The notes beneath the pieces were generated by a model that worked only from the letters and a program-made list of their open reading frames with translations, did no database searches and had not been told where the DNA came from. Shown in pieces: positions 1 to 12,962 of a DNA stretch of 64,000 nt. Source of the DNA: Elysia chlorotica. Lineage: Eukaryota > Mollusca > Gastropoda > Plakobranchidae. The position numbers and the translations under genes were made by a program. Location: NCBI GenBank assembly GCA_003991915.1, contig RQTK01000103.1:400348-464347 (forward strand), read 5' to 3'. Every line of letters begins with the position of its first letter. The first letter of the stretch is position 1.

Positions 1-162
<162 letters not shown>

Positions 163-544
163 TGTAGCAGTGTTGATGCGATCCGCCAGCGACAGTTTGC
201 TAGCAATAAGTTTCAAAACCCCACTGATCTTGGTCCGTTCTTGTTCAGCTAAATTTAATCATTAACTGTGATCTTTGTATTTTCTTAATCAATATTGATT
301 GTACTCTTTCGGTTTCAATACGCAGTAGTTAAGCTTACAATTTGTTTTTGTTGGCTGAAATGTAGAGGTGGCCATATTTTTTTCTTCATACGGACTATAT
401 CGCTGTTGAGTTGGTATTAGTTGATACTGGTTCGCCATAAAATTTGATACCTTCAATGAGTTTAGTTGAGTCATCTTCAAACTCTTTAAACCTTGTCAAG
501 ATATGTCGTGGTTTTGTTGGTTTCTCTATCTCTATCTTGTTGTT

Positions 545-636
<92 letters not shown>

Positions 637-661
637 GGGGGGGGGCTCTCTCATCAATCAG
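163..661. other. Upstream non-coding stretch with (AG)n tract
   Basis: No supported gene. A pure (AG)n run occupies about 547-633 and is followed by a short poly-G. The first tandem copy of the TUSC3 5' region begins immediately after it. The single short reading frame on the minus strand shows no recognisable protein. Confidence 0.6.
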
Positions 662-1934
662 TGGGGGTCGAGAACCAGCTGATTTAGAGTCGAGAGAGAA
701 AGAGATAATAGCAATGATAGCAATAAATCATACTATGCCTAATCAACGTAACCGTGCATACTTCATTTTTTTGTTTACCTTCCATTGTGGCATCACAGTA
801 TAGTTTCCCCTTTTTGTACTCATCCAATAAGCAGTATTATAACGCGCGACTGTCTCGATCATCACTTTTTTTTTAAAGAACTCATGTTTGATAAGCTTAA
901 TTACTTATTTTACTTGGACTTCTTTTTTTCTTATCGGTATACGGACCTGATATTCGTTTAGAGGATTATTTTTTATTTTATTTGAAAGGCTAAAAACTTA
1001 CACGTAGGCCTACTATCTATGATAAATAATTTATCCAGTTCAATCGCTCAATGCCTGTTTATATGTGTACAAAAGTGATAAATAGTTGTTATATAAGTTG
1101 CTAAATTTGCTTCATGAATTGTCAATTATTAATAAAAGTGGCAAAAATTTGTTCTAAATTTGTCAGACTCAGACGTCAGTCTTGGGACCCATCGCTAATT
1201 GAGAACATAAGTGCCGTTTAGGAGATAGATTCTCTCCTGCAACGCATGATAATGATCACCGCTGGCCTCGCCCATCATGGTTGTCATCGTAATCAAATTA
1301 CCACTATCTTGTAATCATTACCATTGACAATGCGTATCATTAAGACAGATCAGAAATATCGGTTGCAGACATGACATGCTGTGCCTCTTGGTTGGCTGAC
1401 CACCAAAGTCTCATCAGCCAACCAACTTCATCAGATCACCCACGTACACTAGACCGACTTCCGCTGCAATATCAAGATGGCAGCCTACAGTTTGTTTACG
1501 GCTTTAGTCGGCTTTTTAGTCATTGCATATGTTTGTGCACAAACTAAGAAGAAAGAGGTAAGTTGCAATATATTAGACTGTTGTGAATTTGAGGACTCAA
1601 GTCGGACTCCGCCTTTATACGGGCCTATATATTTAGATCTAGATCTATGAATTCACTTATATTCAGATTTACTAAGACTAACGTAGATATAGGGATATAA
1701 TATTATTATTATGACCCGGCCTCCGCCTAGGCCTGCCATTGGCTTGGCAGAGTCTTGGGACCGTTAACAAGTTCGTCGTGGTAGCATACAACTCATTGTT
1801 TACAACTATAAGCCTTCTTTCTTTTTAAAATTAATATGACAAGTTGTAAGATTCCCACTAGAACTAACAATAGTCAGTGAATATTTGGAAGGATTTGGTT
1901 TAGATCTAGACTAAAGAAAGTATAACCTAATGAA
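662..1934 (+). repeat. Tandem duplication copy 1: TUSC3 promoter, exon 1, start of intron 1
   Basis: This first copy of a head-to-tail duplication opens with GTCGAGAACCAGCTGATTT, and copy 2 opens with the same words near 1938. The two copies align over promoter-like sequence, exon 1 and the following intron, with scattered substitutions and small indels. Copy 2 carries roughly 350 extra bases (about 3060-3440). Copy 1 exon 1 has the better splice donor (GAG|GTAAGT), so it is the likelier functional first exon. A fragment resembling the window's SINE tail (CAGTCTTGGGACCC) sits near 1180 in this copy and near 2450 in the other. Confidence 0.9.
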
Positions 1935-4900
1935 AGGGGGGTCGAGAACCAGCTGATTTAAGTCTTTGCCAATTGCAACAGACATATGATAGCAATGATA
2001 GCAATAAATCATATTATGCCTAATCAAGTTAACTGTGCATACTTCATTTTTTTTGTTTACCTTCCATTGTGGCATCCCAGTCTTGTTTCCCCTTTTGTAC
2101 TCATCCAATAAGCAGTACTACAACGCGCGACTGTCTCGATCATCACTTTTTTTTTAAAGAACTCATGTTTGATAAGCTTAATTACTTATTTTACTTGGAC
2201 TCTTTTTTTCTTATCGGTATACGGATGTGATATTCGTTTAGAGGATTATTTTTTTTTTTTTGAAAGGCTAAAAACTTACATGTAGGCCTACTATCTAGGA
2301 TAAATAATTTCTCCAGTTCAATCGCTCAATGACTGTTTATGTGTGTACAAAAGTGAGAAATAGTTGTTATATAAGTTGCTAAATTTGCTACATGAATTGT
2401 CAATTATAAATAAAAGTGGCAAAAATATGTTCTAAATTTGTCAGACGTTAGTCTTGGGACCCATCGCCAATTGAGAACATAAATGCCGTGTATGAGATAG
2501 ATTTTCTCCTGCAACGCTTGATCATGATCACCGCTGGCCTCGCCCATCATGGTTGTCATCGTAATCAACTATCTTGTAATCATTACCATTGACAATGCGT
2601 ATCACTAGGACAGATCAGAAATATCGGTTGCAGACATGACATGCTGTGCCTCTTGGTTGGCTGACCACCAAAGTCTCATCAGCCAACCACCTTCATCAGA
2701 TCACCCACGTACACTAGACCGACTTCCGCTGCAATATCAAGATGGCAGCCTACAGTTTGTTTACGGCTCTAGTCGGCTTCTTAGTCATTTCATATGTTTG
2801 TGCACAAACTAAGAAGAAAGAGGTAATTTGCAATATATTAGACTGTTGTGAATTTGAGGACTCATGTCGGAATCCGCCTTTATACGGTCCTATATATTTA
2901 GATCTAGAACTATCTAGATCTAGATCTATGAATTCACTTATTCAGATTTACTAAGACTAACGTAGATATCATATAGGGATAAGCTTATATAGGACCCGGC
3001 CTCCGCCTAGGCCTGCTATTGGCTTGGCAGTCTTGGGACCGTTAACAAGTACAACGTCGTGGTAGCGTACAACTCGGCACTCCTTGAGTTTTGTGGTCCC
3101 TAACCTGTTGGCGATCAAATGGCTTGGTGGGCGGGATTCGAGGTGTGGGTGGGTAGGATTCGATTACATGGGAGTCAACCAAACTGTGAAGAGAGAAGAG
3201 AGAGGGAGGGAGAAAGATAAAGAGAGAGACATAGCCTACACACAGACAGATCAAGCGAGTGTGTGAGAGAGAGAGAGAGATAGAGATCTAAAGTTTCAAT
3301 TGCTTAACAGATCAATCTGGCTTAATTCTTATGTGCTTACAAAAGTATGTTGTCCCCACCCCTCTTCCCGACCCGCATTCTACCAGTGTTCAAATAAACA
3401 AATGAATACAATAAAATCGTGTCCTGTCTTTTTGAATCAAACAAAACATGCAAATACAAAACTACAAGCCTTCTTTCTTTTAAAATTAATATGACAAGTT
3501 GTAAGATTCCCACTAGAACTAACAATGGTCAGTGAAGTAGAATCTATATTTCGGAAGGATTTGGTTTAGATCTAAAGAAAGTATAATGAAACACAGTATC
3601 TGAATCGGATAAAGACGAACCCTGCATCTAGATACGACGACTATCAACCTGTCAAAAAAGCTGCTCACACGTAACTAAGTGTCCAGGACCACTTTGCCGA
3701 GTCAAGTCAAAACTCAGTACCACAACACTGCCACAAGATTACTTAGCCCTAGGTCCATAGGCCTATCTAGTGCTTATGTCCAAATTTAGCTATGTTGTTT
3801 CTGTCCTGAGCATAAATGCAGTGTATCTGCTTGAATCTAAGAGTATTTAGACACTTCCTACCTTTCCCTACACTAGATTAAAATTAAAAGTCGATTATGT
3901 GGTCTAGAGTGCCGTCTCACCAATTTGGCTATCCAAACAGTTCCCAAAAATAAATAAATTGAGAAAGAAACTGAAGTATTCAGGACCATAGAGAAGTAGT
4001 AGCAGCTTGAACTTGGTTGGCACATTTTTTTTTTTTATATATCCTGTATCCAGAAAATAATTTTTGTTTCTCCTCCATCTCTAAAAATATATATTGAGCA
4101 CCTTGACAAATGTTTTCTCTTTCAGATTATACCTTGCTTGCACCTTTCTAATTTTGATTTGCATTACCTTTGTTGTTATCTGGACTCTTTGCAAGGTTGT
4201 ACAAATTATATGGATTGATGTGATGACTATCATGACATAGCATGTATACAACCTTTTTCTTTATAAATTATAATTTGTGACATACTTTCAGTCCCCTTAT
4301 ATATTAATCAGCTTGCATCAAACACTCCATACAGCCATCCTCTTCAGAAGAATTTTAAAACTTCTATCAGCTCTTGATCGAAAAGTTTCCACTTTTACTT
4401 AAGGGAGCTCATTGGATGGAAAAAAGGACCCCCCTCCCCCCTCCCTGAGCAAGAGACAGTTCTGCCTTTGCCTTTAGCCTTTATTCTCATCATTTTTAAA
4501 TTTCAATTAAAAAAAAATCAACCCCTTTCTATGAGTTTTCAGGACAGTCTTGGCGACAAGGTTCACCAATTGATGGAATGGAACAACAAAAAATCTATCA
4601 TCCGACTCAAGGGAGACAAGTTTCGACAATATGTCAAGTCTCCGCCCAGAAACTACTCTGTCATTGTCATGCTTACAGCTCTGCAGCCGCAGCGAGGTTG
4701 TTCAGTTTGCAAGTAAGAAAATTTAGCCCTATATGCTAATTATTATCATTAAACATTTAAGACTCTCCATTCCCTTTTTACAAAAATATTCTTTGTCATC
4801 TAGAATTGCTTCCTTCTTTTTTTTTTTTCAAAGATATTTTTTTCGATTACATCTTTTTGAAAAAAATATAGTCAGTGAGTGATCTAGAGACAAAAAATTG

Positions 4901-7900
4901 CTTATTCACTTGTTTTTTTCTCAGGCAAGCCAATGATGAGTACCAGATCCTTGCCAACTCTTGGCGCTACTCGCAGCAGTATTCCAACAGACTCTTTTTC
5001 ACCTTGGTCGACTACGATGAAGCTGTTGATATCTTCCAAAGTGTAAGATAAAAAAAAGTATTTCAATGATGTATCCGTGCCTAAAATGGTTGAGTTTCTC
5101 TGGGTTTTTTTTTTTTCAATTTCTGTAGCATACTACTTTTTTCAGCTCTTCCATCTCTTGAAGCATTCTTTTTTAAAGAAAAAAATAATAGAGTTTTCAA
5201 TATGGCTCTTAAACAAAACTGACAGCCTTTCATTCCTCATATTTGTCATCAGATGAAATTGAACACCGCCCCTGTTTTCATGCATTTCCCAGCTAAAGGG
5301 AAACCAAAGAAGGGAGACACTTTAGACATAAACAGGTGAGCCCTTTCTGCATTATGTTTGAATTGAATTCATGGCTTTGAGTCAGAGAAACTTTGATTTA
5401 GTTGTTTAAGTAAGTCAGGAGATGTTCAAGTTTAAAAAAAAAATATTTTATGGCCATGTTGACAGTACTGATATTTGTATAGCGTTTTGGACTCAATGTT
5501 AATGGCAATATATATAAAAAAGCAAAACTGATAAAAGGGCAATGAATGATTCTGAATGTTTTGAAGCAAGTGGACCATTCATTCAATCAATTTTGTAAAT
5601 TCTTCTGTGATTGCAGGGTTGGATTTGCTGCAGAGCAACTGGCCAAATGGGTTGGTGAAAGGACAGACATCCAGGTAATGGTTTTTCCTTTCTTCTTCTT
5701 TTTTTTTTTTCATTTGGTCAATTTGCATCATGAAAATGTTTGTTAACCAAAGATTACTCTACCCATGTTTATATGCAGTGAGACTGATAGCCATAAAAAT
5801 CTTGAGTCGATAAGCCCTTTTCTGGAATTCGTTTACTAAGATGAAACTGTAATGTCTGAGTAGGGTAATTGTGTTTTACACTACTAAGAACCTCAATATT
5901 TTGTGTTTCAAAAACATTTGAAGATCTCTGAAGTATGTGCGCTTTTCATAATTAACAACAATGTGGAGTTTGTCCCATAACTGCAAAATCCTTGGAAGGT
6001 TGGGTAGTTCTTGTTTTTTTCTTTTCGAAACATGCATACAGTATTTACTTCATTTTTCTAATCCAGGTGCGAGTGTTCCGTCCACCTAACTACTCAGGAA
6101 CTGTGGCCCTAGCCTTGCTGTTTGCTATGGTTGGAGGCTTACTTTATTTCAAGCGGAACAATCTTGAGTTTCTTTACAATAAAACCTCTTGGGGAATCGT
6201 CTCATTGGTAAGACAAACAAAACTGTTTTTATAAGGATCATCCATTTTTTTTTCAGTTTTGTTTTTTTTTATATTTGAAGATAAAATCATTGCCATTAAT
6301 TACAAATTGAGATTTCGAGAAAACTAAAGGTAATTAATTAATGAGTTCTTTAAATTTTTCAAGAAGGAAAGCATACATCTTATAAAATCTTAAACCTGAT
6401 AATTTTGTTATGTGTAATTTCTTACAAAACGTCTAAGGGAATTGTCTCATTGGTAAGACCCTCCAAAAGTTATAATTATTAGGGCCATCCTCTCGTTTTT
6501 CCTTTAGTTTTTGCTTTTCTGTTTGTAGACAAAATTAATTGAAATGCAATTATGAATTAAGATATTAAAAAAAAAAACTATCTGATTATAAGTTTTGTAA
6601 ATCTTTCAACAGTGATGCCAATTTTCTGTAAATTTGCGTAATTCCGTATTAAAAAAAAATTGCCCGTCAAAGTTCCGTAAAAAAAAAAAAAAATCACGGG
6701 TCCGAGTTCCGTCAAAGTTCTCCGTCAACCTGCGTGCATTCGTACATTGACTTTATGGAAATGTTGAAAACAATTTAACGGAATAAGCGAACTGGAAAAA
6801 GTATGAACATCACTGAGCATGCGTTATTTACTAACAAAGAAAAAACATCCTGCCATTCGATTTGAGTTTGGAACATCTGATTTATGTGAAAATTAATCTT
6901 GATCAAAGACTTCAGTTGGATATTTTTTTGTGTGATTCAAAGCGCCACTGCATATATACATGAAATAGGTCTAAACAAGGGCAGTAGGAGGAGTATCTAG
7001 ATCTAAGGACTTCATGTAGACCTAGACTAGACTTTCATGATTTATTGATTACAAATAGAATCTAGAAATACAAGTTTAGAAATAAAAAAAAAAAATGTTG
7101 ATCATGTTGGTCTACTGGACATTAAAGAAATTGATACAGGAGTTAAAATTGACATTGGTTAGACAAGAAAGAAACAAATGGAGATTTAATATCAGATTAA
7201 TAAAATAAGTTAAGCTAGTGTGGCTTACTGCATCACATGTAGAACTAGAGTCAACTATGGTTCCAATGGAGGCATAGAAATGTTAAAAAGAATATCACAG
7301 ATATCACATTGGTCAGGGCTTGTTAAGCTTTGAAAATCAGTCAGGCCAGCTAATCACCATACAATGTAGAAATTCTCTCAATTCAATAAAATTAAAGCAT
7401 ACAAATAAACTTAATTTGATTAATAAGTACATCATTCTTATTTTGCTTTGATATACCACTGACATTAATTTGGGGTGTGTTTTGAGATCCATAATCTGGT
7501 ACGCCGCTGTACCAGTTCGTGAAAAAGGTCAGTAAAAAAAAAATGATCCAGTTGGCATCACTGTTTCAAGAAGGAATGGGTAAAACCCTTAGTTGGCATC
7601 ACTGTTTCAAGAAGGAAAGGGTAAAAACCTTTCAAATCTTTAACCTTCCACATTTTTGTGTGTGTGTGTCCTTTCTCCTGCCAGGCTATCATATTTGCCA
7701 TGACTTCAGGTCAGATGTGGAACCACATAAGAGGTCCACCAGTCATGCATAGAAACCCCAACACAGGGCAAATGGTAGGAAGTTTTTTCATTATCTTTGT
7801 CTGTCCAAGGGTACTATCATGACTCCTGTTGTTTTCTTGTGTATTGGTAACACATAGCTAACCTGTATTATACATGTACTTTATAGAGAGATTTCCTAAG

Positions 7901-10652
7901 GTCCTTAGAGTTGAAGCAATTTTTTTTTTACAATTGTTGAGCTAAAGAAGAATCAAAATTGACAGTATAAAATTTAATTTTACAACTTTATGGATGCTTT
8001 GATCAATTCACAGTCTTCTAAAATTATTAGATTTCAAAGGTATGAAATCGAGCGCCTACAAAGTTTGACATCATCTGGAGTTAACCTACTTTTACTTTAA
8101 GTTAAATTCTGATTGGTTGTCCTGATACTGGTTTAGCCATTGTCAAGTCGAACACAGTTTTTAGATTTTTTGAAAGGAGATACATTACCGAAACCATTGA
8201 AATATTGCTAATATTTTAAACATTACTTTGAATTAAAGCACATTATGATTTTTATCCTTTTAATTTGAATACATCTGCTGCTGGGCCCTCAATTTTTCCT
8301 AACTTGTTTGGTTTCTACTTAAAGTAGTATGAATGATCTTTAAATTTTTGTTAATCTTGAGTGTACTGATTAATCTCAGATAGATCAGTGAAGAGTCCCC
8401 CAAAGGTCTTCTTTTCTATCATACTTCCAGAGTAAATTAATTCCTTTGATTAATCATAGTGTAAGTACTTGGTCTGGTACATAATTTTTCTTCTTTTTTT
8501 CCTCCTTTTTTTTCCTTTTTTTTTTTTTTGCGTGGTCTGGCTGTTGTCTATAAATATACTGAATAGGCATGCAGATTAGACCATTGAGCATACAATGGAA
8601 CTTCATTTTCTAAAAACCAAAAAGAAATACTTAAGTTTTATTTATTATTCTGTGCCACCGCCAAAAGCATAAGGGATTGATGTACAATATGAGAAAAGAC
8701 CTTTTCTTATTTGACACTGATACATGTTTGTTACAGCACTACATACACGGCAGCAGTCAGGGCCAGTTCATCATGGAGACCTACATTGTGATGCTGCTGA
8801 GTATCCTTTCAATCATTGCAATGCCAATAGTTTTTTTTTTTTTTTTTCTGTAACGTATGGTTGGTGGTTTTTTTTTTTGCCATTTTAGGGGAAAATAAAA
8901 TTTTTAATTGCCAAGAAATCTGCAGGAAAACGACAAAATGTACAGGAAAAACAACTTACTCAGGAGAGAAAAAACATTCACAAAATTATGATGTTGCGGC
9001 TATAAAAACCATTGAGCACAATTCAACACATTCAGTTTATGAATGGTAGTGTAGTTTTCTCTTTCTTGCTTTCATTGCAACACTGTTAAAGTGGTGTTAT
9101 TTTGTTATTTTCTAAATTATGCAAACCACTGCTATTTCTGCATTGGGTTTTGATAAAGAAATCCTTAACAGCCCCTCTCAGACACTTCTGTTGTGGTGGG
9201 ATTCATCATGCTCAATGAAGCTCAGAACATGAAGGGGGATCCAGGCAAGAAGAGAAGTGAGTGGTTTGTGTTGTTTAGCTCAACTAGTGATTTCAAATAA
9301 ATCTTTGGCTGATTTGAAAGGATTAAGTTTTACCAGCTTAGACTCAGATACAAACAATGCAATTCTAAGTTCAGGTTGAAGGTTTCCAGTCTTAAATGTT
9401 CGAGATAAAAAATATTAAAAATTTCTACACTCATAATTTTGATGTAGGAGCGAGTCAGCTCGGTGGTCCTGGTAGCTTTTAATCAGGAGTTCAGGGTTAC
9501 CCGGTTTGAATCAAGATCATACTTACTTGCCCCCTACTGGTTTTGTCAGTGTTATAATAGTGTGACAGGATTTCTGTTCTGTCTATGTTTGGCAGCACAT
9601 AAAATAACGAGTTGCTTGTCGTTGATCTAACCATCGAACCAATTCTCCATATGATATAAATTTTATTTTGTTTTGTTTTATCTTCACAGTTCTTTCCCTC
9701 GTCGGACTGGGTTGTGTGACCATCTTTTTCAGTCTCTTGCTTTCAGTGTTTCGCTCAAAGTATCAAGGCTATCCATACAGGTATTTTCATGTTCTTAACG
9801 ATTAAATCTTTTTCTTTTCACTTAGTCAGTGGATACCTCTATGAATGCAGGTATAGTGCAACTCAAATCTAAAGAATTCCTTGCATTCAATGAATAGAAA
9901 AAAAATCCCCATCTTTTTCTTATGAACAAATCTTATAACCCACCCTCGAATGCAATGAACCAGAGATGTCAGCAATTTACAAAGTTGCTTAGGCTACTTA
10001 GACCCTAGTTTAAATTCAACCACAAAAGATCTGTTGTGGTTCTGCCACAAGCCATAACATATATCATAATTACAATAAGAGTAAAAAAGAATTGGCAAAG
10101 GAGAGGGAGGGAACAAGTTGCAGGAAGAAAGGAGATCAAAATGCAACTAGAGGCTTTTAATCAATGAATATTGTAGGAAGCCAGTCATACCTTTTTGGAC
10201 GCATTCTGTGCATACATAAGAGGTTCAAACCAACAATGCCATAAAATTCTATTCCTATTGCTTTGAAAACAAGATTTAAACCAAATACATGTACAACATG
10301 CTAGTGATTCTTAACAAAGACTTTTCTCTTTGCCATGATAGACCAACTCTAAAACCAAAAAAAGGATTTACACAAACTGTGTTCAATAGTACAACGCCAT
10401 GATCAATGGAGGTGACTCTCCAAGTGAATTACAGAGATTGCAGAGGCACCCAGATATTTTGACCAGGGTACAAATAGTGATGTAGTAATCAAGTCAGAAT
10501 GTATCGCATTTACCTTTAACTATTGTAACCAAGGGCTTACCCCAATAAACCACCAGTCTTTGAGGTTAAGAAGTAACTCCCATGAAACATTATGAAACAT
10601 AAATTTAACCCACTCATATTGTTTACTTTTTTTCAGCTTTTTATTCAAGTAA
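1477..10652 (+). CDS. TUSC3: Oligosaccharyltransferase OST3/OST6 subunit (TUSC3/MAGT1 orthologue), 11 exons
   Basis: A subunit of the STT3B-type ER oligosaccharyltransferase. This thioredoxin-like oxidoreductase helps N-glycosylation of cysteine-flanked sites, and the family is also linked to Mg2+ transport. Exons: 1477-1557, 4543-4712, 4925-5042, 5253-5335, 5617-5674, 6067-6207, 7685-7774, 8737-8800, 9182-9256, 9690-9780, 10637-10652. All junctions are GT-AG and in phase, giving 328 aa (human relatives are about 335-348). Visible parts are an N-terminal signal peptide ending near VCAQT, a luminal thioredoxin fold with the redox CxxC as GCSVCK (Cys80, Cys83), then four hydrophobic membrane segments from exon 6 on and a short ..FLFK C-terminus. 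Vertebrates have the paralogues TUSC3 and MAGT1; this is probably the single pre-duplication gene, so the symbol is approximate. Exon 1 exists twice (second copy 2742-2822). An AATAAA lies at 11923. Confidence 0.95.
1935..3590 (+). repeat. Tandem duplication copy 2 of TUSC3 5' region
   Basis: The second head-to-tail copy of the TUSC3 upstream region and exon 1. It contains an insertion with a GAGA-rich tract at about 3060-3440. Homology to copy 1 resumes at the CTTCTTTCTTTT tract and ends near AGAAAGTATAA. It may be a real duplication, or two divergent haplotypes joined in tandem by assembly. Confidence 0.88.
2742..2822 (+). CDS. TUSC3: Alternative or duplicate exon 1 of TUSC3
   Basis: A second intact coding first exon, 27 codons with the same ATG context (CAAGATGGCAGCC). 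It differs from the upstream copy by an Ala-to-Ser change in the signal peptide plus silent changes. It splices in the same phase 0 to exon 2 at 4543, but its donor is GAG|GTAATT rather than GAG|GTAAGT, so it is probably weaker. Both copies would give the same mature protein after signal peptide removal. It could be a second promoter, a decaying duplicate, or a falsely duplicated haplotype. Confidence 0.75.
6425..6560 (+). pseudogene. Partial duplicate of TUSC3 exon 6 end and intron 6 start
   Basis: The stretch GGGAATTGTCTCATTGGTAA near 6437 repeats the last codons of exon 6 together with its splice donor. Sequence after it again resembles the beginning of intron 6. A stop replaces the Trp codon region (TCTAAGGGA), and no acceptor-bounded exon precedes it. 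It is a short tandem duplication within the intron. Confidence 0.65.
7543..7635 (+). repeat. Short direct repeat in TUSC3 intron 6
   Basis: Two adjacent copies of about 43 bases that share AGTTGGCATCACTGTTTCAA and AGAAGGAAnGGGTAAAA, just upstream of exon 7. Confidence 0.85.
9445..9665 (+). mobile_element. tRNA-headed SINE copy in TUSC3 intron 9
   Basis: A tRNA-like head has an A-box-like segment (TCAGCTCGGTGG) and a B-box-like segment (CGGTTTGAATC). It is followed by the family body (CCCCTACTGGTTTTGTCAGT, then TGTGACAGG, then GGCAGCACATAAAAT). This is the head, body and tail order shared by the other copies in this window. Confidence 0.75.
9838..10060. repeat. Dispersed repeat family B, copy 1
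   Basis: Shares the words ACCCACCCTCG, GAACCAGA and AAGTTGCTTA, and a CCACAAGCCAT end, with stretches at 16720-17000 and, in part, 21190-21400. It looks like an unclassified interspersed element of about 230-280 bp. No terminal repeats or coding capacity were seen. Confidence 0.55.
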
Positions 10653-11928
10653 AGCAAGAAGTGTTTAGATGGCAGTCTCAGAATCCAGAGATGCTTCCAG
10701 TAAACAGTATCTTGTGATCAGCGTTTTTAGGTTCTTTCCATTGTTTTATTCCTTTTTTCCAGAAGACAAATGTGTTTTATGAACATGACCAATACGTTTT
10801 GTTTGGTTCATGAAAAGTAATAATAACTTATTATTTCGGAACATTTTGCAAGATGTATGGATCTACCTGTAATATTTTAGGTATGGTACTGTGTATGTTT
10901 TATCTGATTTGTTCAAAATTTACTTCTCAAATTACGTAAATTTTGTTCTCGATTTTTCCCCTGTTCTATATGTATAAATAATATATATATGATTTAAATT
11001 TTTTATAAAATAGTTTCCTTTTTTTTGTTTTGTGTTGTTGTTTTTTTAAAAAAGAAATATTTTGTGTGTGTTCGAAAAATGTATGATGCAGGCTGTTCAA
11101 CAACTCTTAAGACTTACAGAAGTATGCAGTGTGCAAGATTAAAATGTAACAACTTTTTATAAAAGGTCAAATTCAAAGAATTAGTAATTTTTTTTTTTTT
11201 TTAGAACCTACTGTCTAATATCCATGATGTTATCACTCGTGAATTTGTTCCTGTGTATGTTTATAAACTACTAATTATTGGTACTGACGAGAATAGTTTC
11301 CTAATATTTAAACATTAATCATTTCTACATGCTCTACGTCACTAAAAATTAAGAAGTATTATTTTAAACTATGAAAATCCTCTATATCTTGTATGTTTAT
11401 ATGGAATGATTTGCAAAATCACTGAGAACAAGTTTCATAATTGTATGGATTTTTAATCTCCAGCCTTTCAGTTACTGCTGTTGACATCTTCATTTTATAT
11501 ATGATGGACACTGTTTGTGTAGATGTTCAACTGATATTATAGTAATAGCATTTCAAAGTGTCAGCCTATCATGTCTTGTTGTATATGCATGAAATTTTAA
11601 ATTATGGTTACATGAATGTTGTTTACATTTTATTTTATATAATTAAGATTGATGATGGTGAAAAATACTATATTGGTGTTTGGTGAGAAAAACCTGTTAA
11701 TCTTGGAATCAATTTATGTGCAAGGAATCATAATGAAGAGATAAGGATGCTCTTGAATTAAACTTAAAGAGTTGTGTAAAGTGCATAAAAATTTAACCCT
11801 ATAATGGGCTAGCTTTCTGAGTCCATATATTTTTAAAGGTATGGCCTTGTGGGTTAAGATCAGTTGTGTTGTCTTCTGCAATTTCAATATGGTGTTGCTT
11901 TATTCATGATAATTATGAATTAAATAAA
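10653..11928 (+). other. TUSC3 3' UTR
   Basis: AT-rich, non-coding sequence after the TAA. The best poly(A) signal is AATAAA at 11923-11928, preceded by many weaker A/T runs. Confidence 0.6.
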
Positions 11929-12641
11929 AAGTTTAAAATTTTGAGATTTTTGTGCCTTCATTCCATGGCATCTTTTTTTGTGAATGGCATTACATTTGTT
12001 GAATGGATGAAAAAACTTTGAAATCTCACTCCTTGATAAACAACCCTGATATATTATTACTATTAGTGATAATTAACTCCAACTCCCTCCATCTCTCAAT
12101 GACTTAGGCACATAACATAAGACATTGCCTTATCTATAAAACTCTTAAAAAATTCAGGCAAGTACTTACGAAATAAGATCTTCATTCAGCCACTTTTTGG
12201 GATTTTTTGTGTGTGGTAATTTTAAGGCTTGGAGAATGTACATGAATGTACCGGAACATGTTTAAATGCCGAAACGTGCTGCACCAATCAGCTATTTTAC
12301 TGAAACTGTTTATAAAGGGTGTTCTTCTAGTTTAGATTCAAGGGGAGGATTTGCCCCTTTACAGTTAACTCCACTTAATATTACGCATATAATAAATATG
12401 AGCATGGTTAGACAAATTCGATACGAATTTCATTACATTACTGTATGATTAATCATAACTGATGGCTGAATATCTGAGTTGCTGACATTGGGAGACTGTT
12501 GTAAGTTACACTTTAAAATGTCTGTCTTTCCTATTTGTATTTCTGTCTATATGTCTACTTATCTCTTTCTCTAATAATATCCTTCTGTTGATTATCTCTC
12601 TCACCGAGCTTCTCCTTTCACCCATTACCCTTTTAACACAT

Positions 12642-12698
12642 NNNNNNNNNNNNNNNNNNNNNNNNNNNNNNNNNNNNNNNNNNNNNNNNNNNNNNNNN
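12642..12698. other. Assembly gap (57 N)
   Basis: A run of N placed against the (CT)n microsatellite. Reading frames that cross it are not real genes. Confidence 1.
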
Positions 12699-12764
<66 letters not shown>

Positions 12765-12837
12765 ACATGTTGATTTGAGTTAAATTGGTTTAAGTTGACG
12801 TCCAATCTCATCACCACTTTATACTAATATAAGCTAT

Positions 12838-12962
12838 ATTATGGACGGACCCCAAGACTGACGTCTGACAATTTCGTGTGCTGCCACACGAGACAGGGCG
12901 GGGATAACATGACTCCTATATCAGCTGGTCACACTATATTTTGTGTTAAGGATCACACCTGC
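12838..12962 (-). mobile_element. SINE fragment (minus orientation)
   Basis: Reverse copy of the family body and tail: CCCCAAGACTGACGTCTGAC, then TGTGCTGCCACACGAGACAG, then AGCTGGTCACA. The tRNA-like head is absent. Confidence 0.75.

Noticed and set aside
12506..12817. Open frame with Arg-Glu repeats
   Set aside because: It runs through an N gap and a (CT)n tract and has no homology signal.
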